5,603 bases of DNA from Bacteroidota bacterium (GTDB taxonomy: Bacteria; Bacteroidota; Rhodothermia; Rhodothermales; UBA10348): contig JACZYK010000198.1 in assembly GCA_022571135.1 (NCBI GenBank), forward strand, positions 1-5,603. Reading direction: 5' to 3'. Under the pieces are notes generated by a model. The model did not search any database and had not been told where the DNA came from. It worked only from the letters and a program-made list of their open reading frames with translations. The stretch's first letter is position 1. Every line of letters begins with the position of its first letter. Positions 1 to 5,603 of the stretch are shown here, in pieces. The position numbers were made by a program, and so were the translations under genes.

Positions 1-2055
1 CGTTCCGAACGAGGCGAGGAGACTATTATTCCATTTATTCCAGCCTCGACTTCTCTGCCGGAGATCACGCTGAAGGCGGTCATACTCGGCGTCCTGCTCT
101 CTGCAATTCTGGCGGGCGCCAACGCATATCTCGGACTCAAAGTAGGGATGACCGTATCTGCATCGATACCGGCAGCCGTAATATCGATGGCCGTGCTGAG
201 GCTTTTCCGGGAGCATAATATCCTCGAAAACAATATCGTTCAGACAGCCGCTTCGGCGGGAGAATCCTTGGCCGCCGGTGTCATTTTCACGCTTCCGGCG
301 CTCATCATGCTGCAGTACTGGCAAGGTTTCGAGTTTCTGCCGACGATGGCAATTTCCCTTTGCGGCGGTATCCTGGGCGTCCTGTTTACGATACCGCTTC
401 GACGGGCACTCATCATCGAGGCGAAGCTTCAGTTTCCAGAGGGCGTGGCGACAGCAGAGGTTCTGAAAGCAGGGACGAAGGGAGGCGAAGGAGCGCGCAT
501 TATCGGGATTGCGGGCCTGGGTGGTGCCTTGCTGAAACTGTGTCAGACCGGTTTCAAGGTGCTTGCCGGGAAAGCCTCGGGCGCTGTTACCGCCGGAGGA
601 GCCATCTTCGGCTATGGCTCCGAACTCGGAGTTGCACTCCTGGGGGTCGGCTATATCATAGGACTTAATATTGCCATCCTGGTTTTTGTCGGAGGGTTGA
701 TTTCCTGGCTTTTCGGAATCCCGATCTACACTGCGGTGGTCGATCCGGAGATACTCCAGGGAATCATCGGGGGATCGACTGGATACACGGCGGCAGAAGA
801 GGTCTGGAGCGCTCGGATACGGTATATGGGAGTAGGTGCGATGGCCGCCGGTGGATTTTATGCACTCCTGTCTCTTTACAAGCCGATCCGCGACGGTATC
901 AAGTCCTCCTTCGAGGCCATGCGGAAAACTCGTGAGGGTGGATCGAGCGGAATTCCGAGAACGGAGAGGGATACGCCGATCACGTATGTCATCATCGGGA
1001 CGCTCGCGCTCGCGCTGCCGATCCTGGTGGTGTTTATTGCCGTCGTCGATCAGGAGGCTCTCGGGATCAGCACGGGGTTGTACGTAGGGACGATCTGGTT
1101 CGGCCTGCTCTTTTCTCTCGTCGCGGGATTCATCTTCTCATCGGTGGCAGGCTATATGGCCGGACTCGTCGGATCGTCCAATAATCCTATTTCCGGAGTG
1201 ACGATCGCGACGGTATTGTCGATCTCGCTGGTTCTCCTCGTGTTATTGGGATCCCAGATTGATTTTGCGATCGACACGGAGCGTGCAACGGCAGCCGCAG
1301 CCACGGCCATCCTGGTTGGCGCCGTCGTGGCCTGCGCAGCGGCTCTGGCGGGCGACAACCTCCAGGATCTCAAGGCGGGGCAGCTGGTAGGGGCAACACC
1401 GGTCAAGCAGCAGATCATGCAGATAATCGGCGTTGTCGCCGCTGCCTTCGTCATCGCGCCCGTTCTCCAGCTTCTATTCAGCGCTTACGGCCTCGGAGAC
1501 GTTTTCCCGCGAGAGGGGATGGACCCGTCGGAAGTACTCAGTGCGCCTCAGGCCACGCTGATGAGTTCGGTTGCTGTCGGCGTGTTTACAAGGAACCTGC
1601 CCTGGACCATGATCTGGATCGGAGTCATCGTCGCTGCGGTCATCGTCATCATAGATAAACTCCTTGAAAAGCGCGGTACCAAGTTCAGGGCTCCCGTGCT
1701 GGCGGTCGCGGTCGGGATCTATCTCCCCATTGAACTCTCGGTCCCGATTTTCATCGGAGGTATGATAGCCTGGGGCGTCACACGGAGTGTGGCCTCGAAA
1801 TTTGCAGGAGATCCGGAGGGCGAAGCCGAAGCGCAGGGCGTGGCCACCCGCAGGGGCCTGCTGTTTTCGTCGGGTCTGATCACCGGGGAGGCCATCGTAG
1901 GTATCCTTCTGGCGATACCTTTTGCTGCCGCTCAGAACACGGACGTTTTGAAACTTGCTCCTGAGGGTTTCGAAACCGTCGCCGATCTACTGGGAATTGC
2001 TGCCTTCGTATTATTCTGTACCTGGCTATACAAAGTAGCGAGAGGCAGGTCTTGA
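1..2055 (+). CDS. OPT-family oligopeptide transporter, 5' end outside window
   Basis: This is a polytopic inner-membrane carrier of the OPT superfamily, whose prokaryotic members are thought to import oligopeptides or metal-chelate compounds by ion symport; the substrate cannot be read from sequence. The frame is open from base 1, giving 684 visible codons. The first ATG at 148 (residue 50) is internal, because residues 21-49 already form the first membrane segment and run straight into the family signature NAYLGLKVGMTVSASIPAAV (41-60). Other family-like stretches are NNIVQTAASAGES (77-89) and QFPEGVATAEVLKAG (144-158). Many hydrophobic segments follow to the C-terminus, which ends in a short basic tail. 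The length suits prokaryotic OPT proteins of about 600-700 residues, so only a few N-terminal residues should be missing. The hydrolase gene follows after 26 bases and is probably co-transcribed. The family call is firm; the substrate is unknown. Confidence 0.95.
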   Translation, partial: RSERGEETIIPFIPASTSLPEITLKAVILGVLLSAILAGANAYLGLKVGMTVSASIPAAVISMAVLRLFREHNILENNIVQTAASAGESLAAGVIFTLPALIMLQYWQGFEFLPTMAISLCGGILGVLFTIPLRRALIIEAKLQFPEGVATAEVLKAGTKGGEGARIIGIAGLGGALLKLCQTGFKVLAGKASGAVTAGGAIFGYGSELGVALLGVGYIIGLNIAILVFVGGLISWLFGIPIYTAVVDPEILQGIIGGSTGYTAAEEVWSARIRYMGVGAMAAGGFYALLSLYKPIRDGIKSSFEAMRKTREGGSSGIPRTERDTPITYVIIGTLALALPILVVFIAVVDQEALGISTGLYVGTIWFGLLFSLVAGFIFSSVAGYMAGLVGSSNNPISGVTIATVLSISLVLLVLLGSQIDFAIDTERATAAAATAILVGAVVACAAALAGDNLQDLKAGQLVGATPVKQQIMQIIGVVAAAFVIAPVLQLLFSAYGLGDVFPREGMDPSEVLSAPQATLMSSVAVGVFTRNLPWTMIWIGVIVAAVIVIIDKLLEKRGTKFRAPVLAVAVGIYLPIELSVPIFIGGMIAWGVTRSVASKFAGDPEGEAEAQGVATRRGLLFSSGLITGEAIVGILLAIPFAAAQNTDVLKLAPEGFETVADLLGIAAFVLFCTWLYKVARGRS

Positions 2056-2071
2056 TTACGCGAACTTAAAC

Positions 2072-2079
2072 GAGGTGAG
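2072..2079 (+). promoter_or_regulatory. Shine-Dalgarno site of the UPF0173 hydrolase gene
   Basis: GAGGTGAG lies a few bases before the ATG at 2082, in the short gap after the OPT stop codon. It matches the anti-Shine-Dalgarno well and fixes the start of the hydrolase. It is the only strong ribosome-binding site among the gene starts visible here; the three downstream genes lack a comparable one. Confidence 0.7.
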
Positions 2080-2081
2080 TT

Positions 2082-2768
2082 ATGGAGCTGACATACTTCG
2101 GTCATTCGGCCTTTCAGATCGATGTGGATGGAACCAAGATTCTCGTCGACCCCTTCATTACCGGAAATCCACTTGCGGACGGTGTCGCTACGGCCGACTC
2201 ACTGTCGCCGGACTATATCCTGCTCACGCACGCTCACGGGGACCACTGGGGTGATACGCCTGACATCGCGATGCGCTCAAATGCTATCGTCGTTGCCAAC
2301 TTCGAAATAACACAGTACCTGTCGCAGAAATTCGGACACGAACGCGTGCAGCCGCTCAATACGGGTGGTTCGTGGGAGTTCGAATGGGGACGCGTGACTC
2401 AGACCGATGCGAGACACTCCTCTTCGTTCCCGGATGGGACGTACGGAGGGAATCCCAACGGCTTTCTGATCGAGGCCGAAGGTAAAACAATCTATGCTCT
2501 CGGCGATACCAGCCCGTTCGCCGAGATGGCGTGGATAGGCGACGATTACTCGATCGATCTTGCACTTATGCCCATCGGGGACTGCTTCACCATGGGTCCG
2601 AGGCTGTCGGTGAGAGCAGCCGATCTGATTCGACCCTCACTCACTGTGCCGATTCATTACAATACGTTTCCGGTTATCGAAGTAGAGACCTCGAAATGGG
2701 AGGAAATGATGAATGAGGCGGGATACGCGACCCGGGTGTTGAGCCCGGGCGAATCACTCGATCTGTAG
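2082..2768 (+). CDS. UPF0173-type metal-dependent hydrolase, metallo-beta-lactamase fold
   Basis: This is a 228-residue soluble, probably cytoplasmic protein of the UPF0173 (YtkL-like) branch of the metallo-beta-lactamase superfamily. The physiological substrate of that branch is not established to my knowledge. The start MELTYFGHSAFQ is typical of the family. The metal-binding motif THAHGDHWGD is at residues 49-58 (H50, H52, D54, H55). Further expected ligands are H112 in DARHSS, D142 in ALGDTS and H192 in PIHYNTFP. All metal ligands expected for a two-metal site therefore appear present, and the length is normal for the family. No signal peptide is seen. The start is supported by a good Shine-Dalgarno at 2072-2079. 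It follows the OPT gene by 26 bases, suggesting co-transcription, but nothing shows a functional link. A role as a general esterase or lactonase-like hydrolase would be a guess. Confidence 0.94.
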   Translation: MELTYFGHSAFQIDVDGTKILVDPFITGNPLADGVATADSLSPDYILLTHAHGDHWGDTPDIAMRSNAIVVANFEITQYLSQKFGHERVQPLNTGGSWEFEWGRVTQTDARHSSSFPDGTYGGNPNGFLIEAEGKTIYALGDTSPFAEMAWIGDDYSIDLALMPIGDCFTMGPRLSVRAADLIRPSLTVPIHYNTFPVIEVETSKWEEMMNEAGYATRVLSPGESLDL

Positions 2769-2947
2769 GCCTGTCAGGAAAGACTGAAACAAAAGCGCAG
2801 GCGCGAACCAAACGCGGCGACGATGCGTCCAATCCGCGTCGAATCACAATTTCCACTTGTTTCGTGATGAGAGGGCTCTCATTCGATCACGTTTCAGGCA
2901 CAGAAAGCTCCGATCGCCCCGCCGGACGGAACTCCAACATACGTGCG
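2769..2947 (+). other. Spacer without a recognised signal
   Basis: This gap between the hydrolase stop and the preferred start of the exported-protein gene contains no convincing terminator, promoter or RNA gene. A loose inverted repeat around 2818-2845 (CGACG and CGCGTCG) has no T-run after it. The reading frame of the next gene is open through the second half of the gap (possible GTG at 2864, ATG at 2867), so part of it would be coding if one of those starts were used. Confidence 0.4.
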
Positions 2948-3889
2948 GTGCGTCTCTTTATGCTGTGTCTGGTGGCCGTCACGATGTTTGCGGTCTCAAA
3001 TTCCCTGGCACAGAGGCCGATCCGTACATTCGATCCTTTCTATCACGGCGAGGCGGCGCGAAGGGCATTTTATGACACCTATGCGGTGACTGCCGAGCTT
3101 TCATATCGACCGTCTGGTCTGGTCCAGCCTAACGACGTCACATCATCGAGTGTGCCCTTTACTTCGACAGATCCATTTGGACTGAATCTGAGATTCGACT
3201 ATCACCTGGCCTCGCATCTGGATCTGGGATTCTTCATCGACGCCGTGAGTACCACCGCGGGAAGGACGCTTTCGATCAGCTGGGTAACGATGAAGTATTA
3301 CCGGACCCAGGAGATGGTCGATTATGCCATCCGACTGGCCGTGGATCCGTCCTCGAACGGCCGATCCGGGTTTCCTCAGACGGACCTGGCGTTCCTGTAC
3401 ACCTCACTCGTTACGCCGTCACTCAGTTCTGATTTCGCCATAGGTATTCGGCGTGTTCAGATAGGCATCCAGCAAATCGTATCGATAGACGTTCCTCCGG
3501 CAGATCCGGGCGCCCCGGTCATTTCGCGGCCACCTCCGGACCGTGACATCCTGCGATCCAGGGCGCTCGGTTGGGAAGTACATATGATGACGGGATACAA
3601 TTTCCTTTTTGATCCGGCGGGTAGCAATCTGTTTGTCTCGTTTATCGGGGAGGGAGGACGGTACAATCTGGTCGAGTGGTTGGTAAACGCAAACGCGGTC
3701 GAACCTTCCGAGCGGACGACCAGCGAATATCGCGGCGGTGTGATCTGGGTGCGGTCCGGGCTACAGTTCGAAAGACCCGGATTCCGGTTTTCGCCGTTCC
3801 TCAGTCTACCATTAAAGCAATGGGCTCCGTCGGACGGTGACTGGCCTCGCGCTCGACCCCACGTAGGCCTCCGTCTGATGCTCCGATAG
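2948..3889 (+). CDS. Hypothetical exported protein, probable outer-membrane beta-barrel
   Basis: I do not recognise this family. With the GTG at 2948 the product is 313 residues and opens with a compact signal peptide: MRLF, a hydrophobic core LCLVAVTMFAVS, then NSLA before QRPIRTF, with likely cleavage after the alanine. Earlier starts in the same frame (GTG 2864, ATG 2867) would add about 28 polar residues ahead of the signal. The ATG at 2960 would remove the arginine of the n-region. None has a good Shine-Dalgarno, so the start is uncertain. The mature part has alternating polar/hydrophobic strands (LNLRFDYHL, LDLGFFIDAV, FAIGIRRVQIGI, GGVIWVRSGLQFE) and ends HVGLRLMLR, which suits a small beta-barrel. 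A proline-rich stretch (VPPADPGAPVISRPPPDRD) lies mid-protein, perhaps an extended loop. It is followed after four bases by a phosphoesterase gene and is probably translated in series with it. Its function is unknown. Confidence 0.78.
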   Translation: MRLFMLCLVAVTMFAVSNSLAQRPIRTFDPFYHGEAARRAFYDTYAVTAELSYRPSGLVQPNDVTSSSVPFTSTDPFGLNLRFDYHLASHLDLGFFIDAVSTTAGRTLSISWVTMKYYRTQEMVDYAIRLAVDPSSNGRSGFPQTDLAFLYTSLVTPSLSSDFAIGIRRVQIGIQQIVSIDVPPADPGAPVISRPPPDRDILRSRALGWEVHMMTGYNFLFDPAGSNLFVSFIGEGGRYNLVEWLVNANAVEPSERTTSEYRGGVIWVRSGLQFERPGFRFSPFLSLPLKQWAPSDGDWPRARPHVGLRLMLR

Positions 3890-3893
3890 CCTG

Positions 3894-4385
3894 ATGGTTA
3901 TCGGCATTCTATCCGACACCCACGGATACTTCCATCCGTCTCTGCCGGCGTTTCTGGACAGAGTGGATCTCATCCTTCACGCCGGTGACCTGGGCAGCGA
4001 TGATATACTCCTCACACTGGAGGCGCTCGCGCCCGTACGCGCGGTGTACGGCAATGTGGACGGTTGGGAACTCAGGAAGAGAATTCCGGAGCATAACCGT
4101 TTTGAAGTCGGAGGTGTGTCGTTCTGGATGACGCACATAGCGGGGAGGCCGGGTAGATGGCAATCGGGAATGGCCGGCAAGCTGCGCGCAGATACGCCGG
4201 ATGTATTCGTGTGCGGACATAGCCACATTCTTCAGATAGAACGGGTGGACGATCTCGGTGGTATGCTCTTCGTCAATCCGGGCGCGGCCGGGCGGCAGGG
4301 CATACACAGAGTGAAAACGTGCATCAGGTTGAGCATCGAAGGAGGAAAACCGGGAAAGGCTGAAGTAATCCATCTGGATGGTTAG
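3894..4385 (+). CDS. YfcE/MJ0936-type metallophosphoesterase
   Basis: This is a 163-residue calcineurin-like phosphoesterase of the small YfcE/MJ0936 group, which hydrolyses phosphodiesters in vitro with two divalent metals; the cellular substrate is generally unknown. All signature blocks are present in order: SDTHG at 7-11 (D8, H10), HAGDL at 29-33 (D32), YGNVDG at 52-57 (N54), MTHIAG at 79-84 (H81) and CGHSH at 107-111 (H109, H111). The family's closing element FVNPGAAG is at 126-133. Length is typical and there is no signal peptide, so it should be cytoplasmic. The ATG at 3894 comes four bases after the upstream stop with no clear Shine-Dalgarno, which suggests translational coupling to the exported-protein gene. 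Its stop codon lies inside the left arm of a perfect hairpin (4381-4405). The family call is firm; the physiological role is not known. Confidence 0.94.
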   Translation: MVIGILSDTHGYFHPSLPAFLDRVDLILHAGDLGSDDILLTLEALAPVRAVYGNVDGWELRKRIPEHNRFEVGGVSFWMTHIAGRPGRWQSGMAGKLRADTPDVFVCGHSHILQIERVDDLGGMLFVNPGAAGRQGIHRVKTCIRLSIEGGKPGKAEVIHLDG

Positions 4386-4433
4386 CAGGCCACAGGCCTG
4401 CTAACGCTACCCTCCGGGCCGGGTCTATTTTTT
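4381..4433 (+). terminator. Perfect hairpin and T-run after the phosphoesterase gene, candidate terminator
   Basis: GTTAGCAGGCC (4381-4391), loop ACA, then GGCCTGCTAAC (4395-4405) is a perfect 11-base-pair stem that begins within the phosphoesterase stop codon region. A run of six T (4428-4433) comes 22 bases later, too far for a textbook intrinsic terminator built on this stem. A weaker ACCC/GGGT stem (4409-4412 with 4421-4424) lies just before the T-run and could serve instead. The T-run is also part of the longer inverted repeat, so its role is ambiguous. Confidence 0.4.
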
Positions 4434-4556
4434 CGCCCAGCGGCGTTATCAGACGCTTATGTAACGTTGTTACACTAAAGTGTCTTCTGTCTTGCTGGAT
4501 AAAAAATAGCCACCGGCTCCGCGGTTTCAGGTAGCGTTAACAGGCTCTGATTTGCT
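4384..4556. repeat. Long imperfect inverted repeat, MITE-like or regulatory hairpin
   Basis: The whole gap folds back on itself. Paired blocks from outside in are: AGCA 4384-4387 with TGCT 4553-4556; GCCTGCTAACGCTACC 4396-4411 with GGTAGCGTTAACAGGC 4530-4545 (15 of 16); GCCGG 4418-4422 with CCGGC 4513-4517; CTATTTTTT 4425-4433 with AAAAAATAG 4501-4509 (9 of 9); CCAGC 4437-4441 with GCTGG 4494-4498; AGACGCTT 4451-4458 with AAGTGTCT 4478-4485 (one G-T wobble); and TGTAAC 4460-4465 with GTTACA 4469-4474 around a GTT loop. The blocks are nested in register, which chance would not readily give. The element has no coding capacity. It could be a miniature inverted-repeat element, a dispersed intergenic repeat, or a 5' leader structure of the receptor gene. 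No flanking target duplication was identified. Confidence 0.8.
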
Positions 4557-5603
4557 CCGAAAATTCCTTCGCATAGCATTTTATCTACTGTCTCTAGCAG
4601 CTTGGAATCCCGCAGCCTCAGCGCAGGGAATCGTAGTTCGCGGATTGATTTTTGACCGGGAAGACGGACAACCCCTTCAGGGTGCAAATGTCGTTTTGCT
4701 CGACTTGGATCGGGAAGGGGAGCGGCAGCTGGGTACGTCGACGGACAAAGATGGATTCTACCAGATCAATCAGATTCCCACGGGAACGTACGCGGTGCGA
4801 ATCAGCTTCGTGGGCTATGCGGCATATGCGGATACGTTGTCTCTTGGGCGGGTACCATTCGTCACCCTTAGCGTCGAGTTGGAGCCGGCCGCGCAGCAAC
4901 TGGAAGAGGTGATTATTGCCGGCGAGGGAGGAGCGGCGCGCGTGCGCGCAGGACGACAGACGGTGCGCCCGGCAGATCTGCGGCGGATCCCGACTCCGGA
5001 TGCCAGCGGGGATCTGGCAACGTACCTGCAAACCATACCGGGGGTCGTTTCACTTGGAGATCGCGGAGGTCAGCTTTTCATACGCGGCGGAACTCCCTCT
5101 CAGAATCTCGTGCTGCTCGATGGCGTCCTCATTTACCAACCTTTACACATTCTCGGATTCTTTTCTGCTTTTCCGGAAGATCTGATTTCCTTCGTGGACG
5201 TTTATGCGGGCGGCTACGGAGCCCGCTATAGCGGTCGTATATCGTCTGTTATTGACGTGTCGACTCGTGATGGCAACCGGCAGTTTTTTGAAGGTTCGGG
5301 CTCCATCAGTCCTTTTCTTTCCAGTTTCCTGATTGAAGGTCCTTTGCGAAAAGGGCACATATCCATGCTGGCCTCCGTTCGCCGGTCAACGATTGAGAGA
5401 CTGTCACCTGCTTTGTATGGACGTTCGCTGCCTTTCCAGTTCGGTGATCTGTTCGTCAAGATTCAGCGAACGGACGGTATCAGCAGCAAGTGTTCCGCGA
5501 GTTTCATGTCCACGTATGATCGCGGCCGAATCGAGGCGGAAGGCGAGCACAGTGAAGACGTGTTTCAGTGGAACAATGTGGTCATCGGCGCCCGATGTTT
5601 GGT
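4552..5603 (+). CDS. TonB-dependent receptor with CarboxypepD_reg-like N-terminus, 3' end outside window
   Basis: This is the N-terminal 350 residues of an outer-membrane receptor that would import a ligand with energy from TonB; the frame is open to the last base. The frame is closed upstream by TAG at 4507, and the only usual start codon before the signal peptide is TTG 4552. It gives MLRKFLRIAF, a hydrophobic core YLLSLAAW and NPAASA before QG, a good signal peptide with cleavage after residue 24. Residues 27 to about 115 form a carboxypeptidase-regulatory-like domain (VRGLIFDREDGQPLQGANV, DKDGFYQINQIPTGTYAVRI, FVGY), ending near EEVII (118-122). The plug follows, with IPGVV 162-166, FIRGG 176-180, LLDGV 188-192 and DVYAGGYGARYSGRISSVID. 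Barrel strands then begin. There is no strong Shine-Dalgarno; CAGG (4541-4544) is the nearest purine-rich site and lies, like the TTG, in the right arm of the inverted repeat. The ligand is not predictable, and no SusD partner is visible. Confidence 0.93.
   Translation, partial: MLRKFLRIAFYLLSLAAWNPAASAQGIVVRGLIFDREDGQPLQGANVVLLDLDREGERQLGTSTDKDGFYQINQIPTGTYAVRISFVGYAAYADTLSLGRVPFVTLSVELEPAAQQLEEVIIAGEGGAARVRAGRQTVRPADLRRIPTPDASGDLATYLQTIPGVVSLGDRGGQLFIRGGTPSQNLVLLDGVLIYQPLHILGFFSAFPEDLISFVDVYAGGYGARYSGRISSVIDVSTRDGNRQFFEGSGSISPFLSSFLIEGPLRKGHISMLASVRRSTIERLSPALYGRSLPFQFGDLFVKIQRTDGISSKCSASFMSTYDRGRIEAEGEHSEDVFQWNNVVIGARCL

Noticed and set aside
148..150. ATG 148 as the start of the OPT gene
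   Set aside because: The frame is open to base 1, and the upstream codons encode the first membrane segment and half of the family signature, so the true start is outside the window.
2731..2749. CCCGGG repeated around a 7-base loop near the end of the hydrolase gene, as a terminator
   Set aside because: It is inside the coding sequence about 20 bases before the stop codon and no T-run follows, so codon composition explains it well enough.
3909..4373. A 154-codon open frame on the - strand
   Set aside because: It lies wholly opposite the phosphoesterase gene, whose catalytic motifs are all intact on +. Its translation has no recognisable features.
4467..4503. TTGTTA ... GATAAA as a promoter for the receptor gene
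   Set aside because: The spacing between the two boxes is about 25 bases, too long for a sigma-70 type promoter. Both boxes are already explained by the inverted repeat, and no Bacteroidota-style TAnnTTTG box was found nearby.
4618..5031. A 137-codon open frame on the - strand
   Set aside because: It mirrors the receptor's N-terminal domain and plug, which have clear family motifs on +. Its translation is arginine-rich and looks like an antisense shadow.

Overview
The window reads as ordinary bacterial chromosome at roughly 55-57% G+C by eye. It carries five protein genes, all on the + strand and tightly packed. The best guess for the source is a Rhodothermia/Balneolia-like member of the Bacteroidota. 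This rests on the last gene, an outer-membrane receptor with an N-terminal carboxypeptidase-regulatory-like beta-sandwich and a plug whose wording (IPGVV, FIRGG, LLDGV, VDVYAGGYGARYSG) recalls receptors I know from that group. The assignment is from memory of the family, not a computed placement.

Layout. Bases 1-2055 hold most of an OPT-family oligopeptide transporter whose first few codons lie before the window. After a 26-base gap with a clear Shine-Dalgarno, bases 2082-2768 encode a UPF0173-type metallo-beta-lactamase-fold hydrolase. A 179-base spacer (2769-2947) has no convincing promoter or terminator. Bases 2948-3889 encode an unrecognised exported, probably beta-barrel, outer-membrane protein. 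Four bases after its stop begins a small YfcE/MJ0936-type metallophosphoesterase (3894-4385). The 166-base gap 4386-4551 is the most structured part of the window: it is almost entirely a long imperfect inverted repeat, with a competing perfect short hairpin at its left end. The window ends inside a TonB-dependent receptor gene. Its best start is a TTG at 4552, and it runs open to base 5603.

How the parts relate. OPT and hydrolase are close enough to be co-transcribed, as are the exported protein and the phosphoesterase. Nothing shows that the five genes form one pathway. Envelope transport is the loose common theme: an inner-membrane OPT carrier, an outer-membrane protein and a TonB receptor. 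No insertion sequence with a transposase, CRISPR array, tRNA or rRNA was seen. The feature most worth attention is the hairpin region at about 4381-4556. It overlaps the phosphoesterase stop codon on one side and the receptor's probable start codon on the other.
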